A program made the position numbers and the translations under genes. Source: Mycolicibacterium chitae (GTDB lineage: Bacteria > Actinomycetota > Actinomycetes > Mycobacteriales > Mycobacteriaceae). Taken from it: 64,000 nucleotides of DNA. Below the pieces are notes generated by a model. It saw nothing but the letters and a program-made list of their open reading frames with translations, searched no databases and was not told where the DNA came from. The DNA lies in the NCBI RefSeq assembly GCF_900637205.1, contig NZ_LR134355.1:1240001-1304000 (forward strand), read 5' to 3'. This document shows, one piece after another, positions 61,140-64,000 of this stretch (the first letter of the stretch is position 1; each line of letters starts with the position of its first letter).

Positions 61140-62306
61140 TCACGCGATCGCCGCGCCGAGGTCGGCCAGGATGTGCTCGCGGAAGCCGGGGTGACGGCCG
61201 AGGTTGCCCGAACTGAGCCGGTTCCAGAACCCGGCGAGCGCCCGCTGGCTGAGCTCCTCGGCCGAGTGGGGCTCGATCACGTCGAGCAGGTGGCGGTAGG
61301 GCTCGCGCAGCGGGAACTCCGAGACGGCGACCTTGACGATCTTCCCGTCCGACCCCCAGGCCGCCGTCGGCCACCGTCCGCTGCGGTCCCACATCTCTTC
61401 TTCGACAACCGAATCCCCGGGCTCGGCGATGCGGGTGGCGACCCACCGGGACACGCCGACGGTGACCGCGTTGCCCACCAACTTCCAGCGGGGCCCGTTG
61501 CGCCGCGAGGAGTCATCGAACACGTCGGTCCAGCCGCTGGGAAAGCCTTGCAGCTGCTCGGCGTCGGAGATCGACGGTTTGAGGAATCGCCGGCCGGGCT
61601 CACCCTCGGGATGCCAGATTGCCGGCGGCGACGGGATGCCGAGGGTCGAGCCACCCTTGAGCGTAGGAACGGCGTCGACGGCCCAACCCAGGCCGCGGCG
61701 GCCTTCGGTCCAGTAGAAGCCGTAGGCGTCCTCGGCGAGTTCGCCGGCGTCGTGTTGTCCCGCGTCGTCGGCGAACAGGACCGACCGCGGGTCCTCGCGC
61801 ACCGACGCCAGCAGGATCACCCGCCGCCGTCGCTGCGGGACCCCGGTGAACCGGCTGTCCACGGTGCGGTACGCCCAGCGGTAGCCGAGGGACTCCAGCT
61901 CCTGGACCAGGTAGCTCATCGCCTTGCCGTTATCCAGGGCGAGCATGTTGGGCACGTTCTCGATCAGCAGCCAGGGCAGCCGCCGTTTGGCCTGCTTGGC
62001 CAGCACGTCGAAGACGTGGGTGACCAGACCCGAGGCCGAGCCGCCGATGCCCGCGGTCCGGCCGGCCTGCGACAGATCGGTGCACGGAAAACCCGCGGTG
62101 AGCACGTCCACGCCGCGCGGCAACTTCTTCAGATGCCGCACATCGGGGTGGATGTCGGTGTCGGGGAACCGGTGCTCGAGGACCTTCTGCGCTGCGTCCC
62201 ACGACTCGCAGAGCAGGACCGTCGACACACCGTCGTCGCCCAGGGCTTCCTGGAAGCCACGCTCGATGCCACCGATGCCGGCGAAGAGACCCGCAACCCG
62301 AATCAC
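61140..62306 (-). CDS. C5-cytosine DNA methyltransferase
   Basis: A 388-residue Dcm-type enzyme. Motif I is LFAGIGG (7-13), motif IV GFPCTDLSQAG with catalytic Cys75, motif VI ENV with Glu116, motif VIII QRRRR (158-162), and motif X appears as KLVGNAVTVGVSRWVA. Target recognition lies between VIII and X (about 170-270). It would protect host DNA from the neighbouring nuclease. Starts with GTG 62306 after AGGAGG. Confidence 0.92.
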   Translation of the reverse strand: MIRVAGLFAGIGGIERGFQEALGDDGVSTVLLCESWDAAQKVLEHRFPDTDIHPDVRHLKKLPRGVDVLTAGFPCTDLSQAGRTAGIGGSASGLVTHVFDVLAKQAKRRLPWLLIENVPNMLALDNGKAMSYLVQELESLGYRWAYRTVDSRFTGVPQRRRRVILLASVREDPRSVLFADDAGQHDAGELAEDAYGFYWTEGRRGLGWAVDAVPTLKGGSTLGIPSPPAIWHPEGEPGRRFLKPSISDAEQLQGFPSGWTDVFDDSSRRNGPRWKLVGNAVTVGVSRWVATRIAEPGDSVVEEEMWDRSGRWPTAAWGSDGKIVKVAVSEFPLREPYRHLLDVIEPHSAEELSQRALAGFWNRLSSGNLGRHPGFREHILADLGAAIA

Positions 62307-62406
62307 GCGGCGTGCCTCCTGTCTGTGCGGTGTTGGTCAAACCGTACCCAGGGGCACCGACAAACTCGAGCCACCGCGCCGAGGGCTGGGCTGTGCGCCG
62401 GTCGGC

Positions 62407-62853
62407 TCACAGATTCGGGCAGGCCGCCCTGATGGCCTCGACCGATTCGCGCAGTTGGCGTTGAGCGGCGAAATAGTCCTTCAACCCGGGCGGGTTGAGC
62501 TCTTCGCCATGCACTTCGGGCATACCGTCGACGACGACTTCGGAGGCGGCCGCGAATCTTTCGAGGTGCCGGCGCAAGTTCGGGTCCTGCAGCTTGCCGG
62601 CGTTGGCGATGATCTCGTCGGTGGTCAGGCCCGTCGGCTCGTAGTCGGCGAGTTCGTCGGGTGAGGCGGTCGTCAGGTCAGGGGCATTCGTACTGCCCGG
62701 TGGGGACAGGGTGTCGGCCACCAGTCGGCAGTCGGCGCTGATCTCAGCGCTTTGCCGGTCCTCGCGGAGAAACTCGATTGCGAGGTACCCGAGCAGCGGC
62801 AGACCGACCAGCACGGCCACACCGAGGACGATCGCAATGACGATGCCGCGCAC
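62407..62853 (-). CDS. Small single-span membrane protein
   Basis: A 148-residue protein with one N-terminal membrane helix (about 4-28, IVIAIVLGVAVLVGLPLLGYLAI) and a soluble helical tail with two cysteines (SADCRL, RAACPNL). No known family. I use GTG 62853 because it puts the membrane segment at the N-terminus; a longer frame from ATG 62949 is possible, and no clear ribosome-binding site supports either. Located between the restriction-modification genes and the tRNA gene. Confidence 0.55.
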   Translation of the reverse strand: MRGIVIAIVLGVAVLVGLPLLGYLAIEFLREDRQSAEISADCRLVADTLSPPGSTNAPDLTTASPDELADYEPTGLTTDEIIANAGKLQDPNLRRHLERFAAASEVVVDGMPEVHGEELNPPGLKDYFAAQRQLRESVEAIRAACPNL

Positions 62854-62976
62854 CAAACGATGGTAGGACTGGGCCGCTGATCTCGTCGTTCCACACCCAG
62901 CCCCGAATTCGGCGCTCCGACGAGTGTGGCGATTGCGTGGCATTTGCATGGAACTGCATATGCGCTGGTCAAAGGG

Positions 62977-63049
62977 TGCCCCCGGCAGGATTCGAACCTG
63001 CGGCCTTCTGCTCCGGAGGCAGACGCTCTATCCCCTGAGCTACGGGGGC
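62977..63049 (-). tRNA. tRNA-Arg (anticodon CCG)
   Basis: A 73-nt gene on the minus strand. Acceptor stem GCCCCCG/CGGGGGC, D-arm GCTC...GAGC, anticodon arm TCTGC-CTCCGGA-GCAGA with anticodon CCG (reads CGG), and GGTTCGAATCC in the T-loop region. CCA is not encoded. It lies just upstream of argS, as in M. tuberculosis. tRNA genes are common integration targets; I see no integrase or direct repeat of its 3' end nearby. Confidence 0.95.
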
Positions 63050-63164
63050 GCAGTGGCTGGAACCAAGCCAGAACCAACTGAGCCATTGGGCCTGCACAGA
63101 CTAACGCATCATGGCGCGAGCGCCATCATCGCCAATGGATTCGGGCGCTCACCACCCGAGACCA

Positions 63165-63170
63165 TAGGAT
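63165..63170 (+). promoter_or_regulatory. -10 box of argS
   Basis: TAGGAT ends eight nucleotides before the GTG at 63179, consistent with a leaderless or nearly leaderless transcript. Confidence 0.4.
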
Positions 63171-63178
63171 GGACCCCC

Positions 63179-64000
63179 GTGACCCCCGCCGATCTGGCCG
63201 AGCTATTGAAGAGCACCGCTGCCGCGGTGTTGGCCGCCCACGACCTCGATTCCGCCGCGCTGCCCCAGACCGTCACCGTCGAGCGACCGCGCAACCCGGA
63301 GCACGGCGATTACGCCACCAACCTGGCGCTGCAACTGGCCAAGAAGGTCGGCGTCAACCCGCGCGAACTCGCTGGCTGGCTGGCCGAGGCGCTGGGCAAC
63401 GCCGCGGGCATCGCCTCGGCGGAGATCGCCGGGCCGGGCTTCGTCAACCTGCGCATCGAGGCCTCGGCCCAGGGCCTGATCGTCAACAACGTCCTCGATG
63501 CCGGGCCCGCCTACGGCCACGCCGAGGAACTGGCCGGCCAGAACATCAACCTCGAGTTCGTCTCGGCCAACCCCACCGGGCCCATCCACATCGGCGGCAC
63601 CCGCTGGGCCGCGGTCGGCGACGCGCTGGGCCGGCTGCTCAGCACCCAGGGCGCCAAGGTGGTGCGCGAGTACTACTTCAACGACCACGGCGCGCAGATC
63701 GACCGGTTCGCCCGGTCCCTGATGGCCGCCGCCAAGGGCGAGCCCACGCCGGAGGACGGCTACGCGGGCACCTACATCAACGACATCGCCGCGCAGGTGC
63801 TCACCAAGGCCCCCGAGGTGCTCGACAAGCCGGTCGACGAGCAGCAGGAGACCTTCCGCGCCATCGGCGTGGACCTGATGTTCGACCACATCAAGTCCTC
63901 GCTGCACGAATTCGGCACCGACTTCGACGTGTACACCCACGAGGACTCGATGCACACCTCCGGCCGGGTGGACGAGGCCATCGCCCAGCTGCGCAAGACG
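63179..64000 (+). CDS. argS: Arginyl-tRNA synthetase, N-terminal part (partial)
   Basis: The first 274 codons of ArgS run to the right edge of the window without a stop. The N-terminal additional domain is followed by [19 protein letters not shown], the class I HIGH signature (HIGG) in the arginyl-specific context, then [19 protein letters not shown]. It charges tRNA-Arg; the tRNA-Arg(CCG) gene is 130 bp upstream on the other strand. The KMSK region lies outside the window. Confidence 0.93.
   Translation, partial: MTPADLAELLKSTAAAVLAAHDLDSAALPQTVTVERPRNPEHGDYATNLALQLAKKVGVNPRELAGWLAEALGNAAGIASAEIAGPGFVNLRIEASAQGLIVNNVLDAGPAYGHAEELAGQNINLEFVSANPTGPIHIGGTRWAAVGDALGRLLSTQGAKVVREYYFNDHGAQIDRFARSLMAAAKGEPTPEDGYAGTYINDIAAQVLTKAPEVLDKPVDEQQETFRAIGVDLMFDHIKSSLHEFGTDFDVYTHEDSMHTSGRVDEAIAQLRKT

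Noticed and set aside
62977..63049. Integrative element using the tRNA-Arg gene as attachment site
   Set aside because: No integrase and no second copy of the tRNA 3' end seen; only proximity supports it.

Overview
This is high-GC actinobacterial DNA, almost certainly from a Mycobacterium (rapid-growing, Mycolicibacterium-like). Evidence: the gene order follows the M. tuberculosis stretch Rv1259 (udgB) to Rv1292 (argS), with recognisable counterparts of Rv1261c-1264, Rv1272c-1278, Rv1280c-1287 and argS. Other signs are F420-type enzymes, LprB/LprC lipoproteins, and many GTG starts that look leaderless: a TANNNT -10 box lies 6-8 nt before the start codon.

Layout. 1-7.8 kb: end of udgB, an LLM flavin oxidoreductase, Ddn-like and HIT proteins, a VOC protein divergent from an AraC regulator, an amidase, a uracil/hypoxanthine-DNA glycosylase, an Rv1264-type adenylyl cyclase and an AIM24 protein. 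7.9-17.3 kb: a two-gene ABC exporter, lprB-lprC, a SixA-like phosphatase and an SbcCD-like nuclease pair. 17.3-22.3 kb: an acyl-CoA-dehydrogenase-fold flavoprotein, then a membrane protein, PCuAC copper chaperone, Tat-exported DyP peroxidase and alpha/beta hydrolase in series. 22.3-28.4 kb: an oligopeptide ABC importer and a beta-carbonic anhydrase. 28.4-35.7 kb: sulfate activation (cysD-cysNC-cysQ), a PAPS-type sulfotransferase with a DUF1214 partner, an isochorismatase-like hydrolase and an Rrf2 regulator. 35.7-44.4 kb: a two-component system with a DUF4097 protein, a TDT-family transporter, an LLM enzyme, lactate 2-monooxygenase, and an alpha-glucosidase broken by one in-frame TAG.

45.3-58.8 kb looks like a self-contained accessory catabolic locus: a branched-chain-amino-acid-type ABC importer, an MFS carrier, two unusual SDRs, a LacI regulator and a tightly packed run of DapA-like lyase, dipicolinate-synthase-A-like dehydrogenase, LigB/LigA extradiol dioxygenase, N-acyl-D-amino-acid-deacylase-like amidohydrolase and SDR. 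All three intergenic control regions carry copies of one palindrome (consensus CTAAAGCGCTTTAG), so the whole locus is probably one LacI regulon. I infer uptake of an amide-linked or carboxylated (hetero)aromatic, deacylation, ring opening, oxidation of the semialdehyde and cleavage to pyruvate-type products. The substrate is unknown.

58.9-64 kb: a small secreted PPGH-repeat protein, a VOC protein, a restriction-modification island (C5-cytosine methyltransferase, PD-(D/E)XK candidate nuclease, Vsr) about 0.7 kb from a tRNA-Arg(CCG), a small membrane protein, and the start of argS. I saw no IS element, transposase, integrase, CRISPR array or rRNA.
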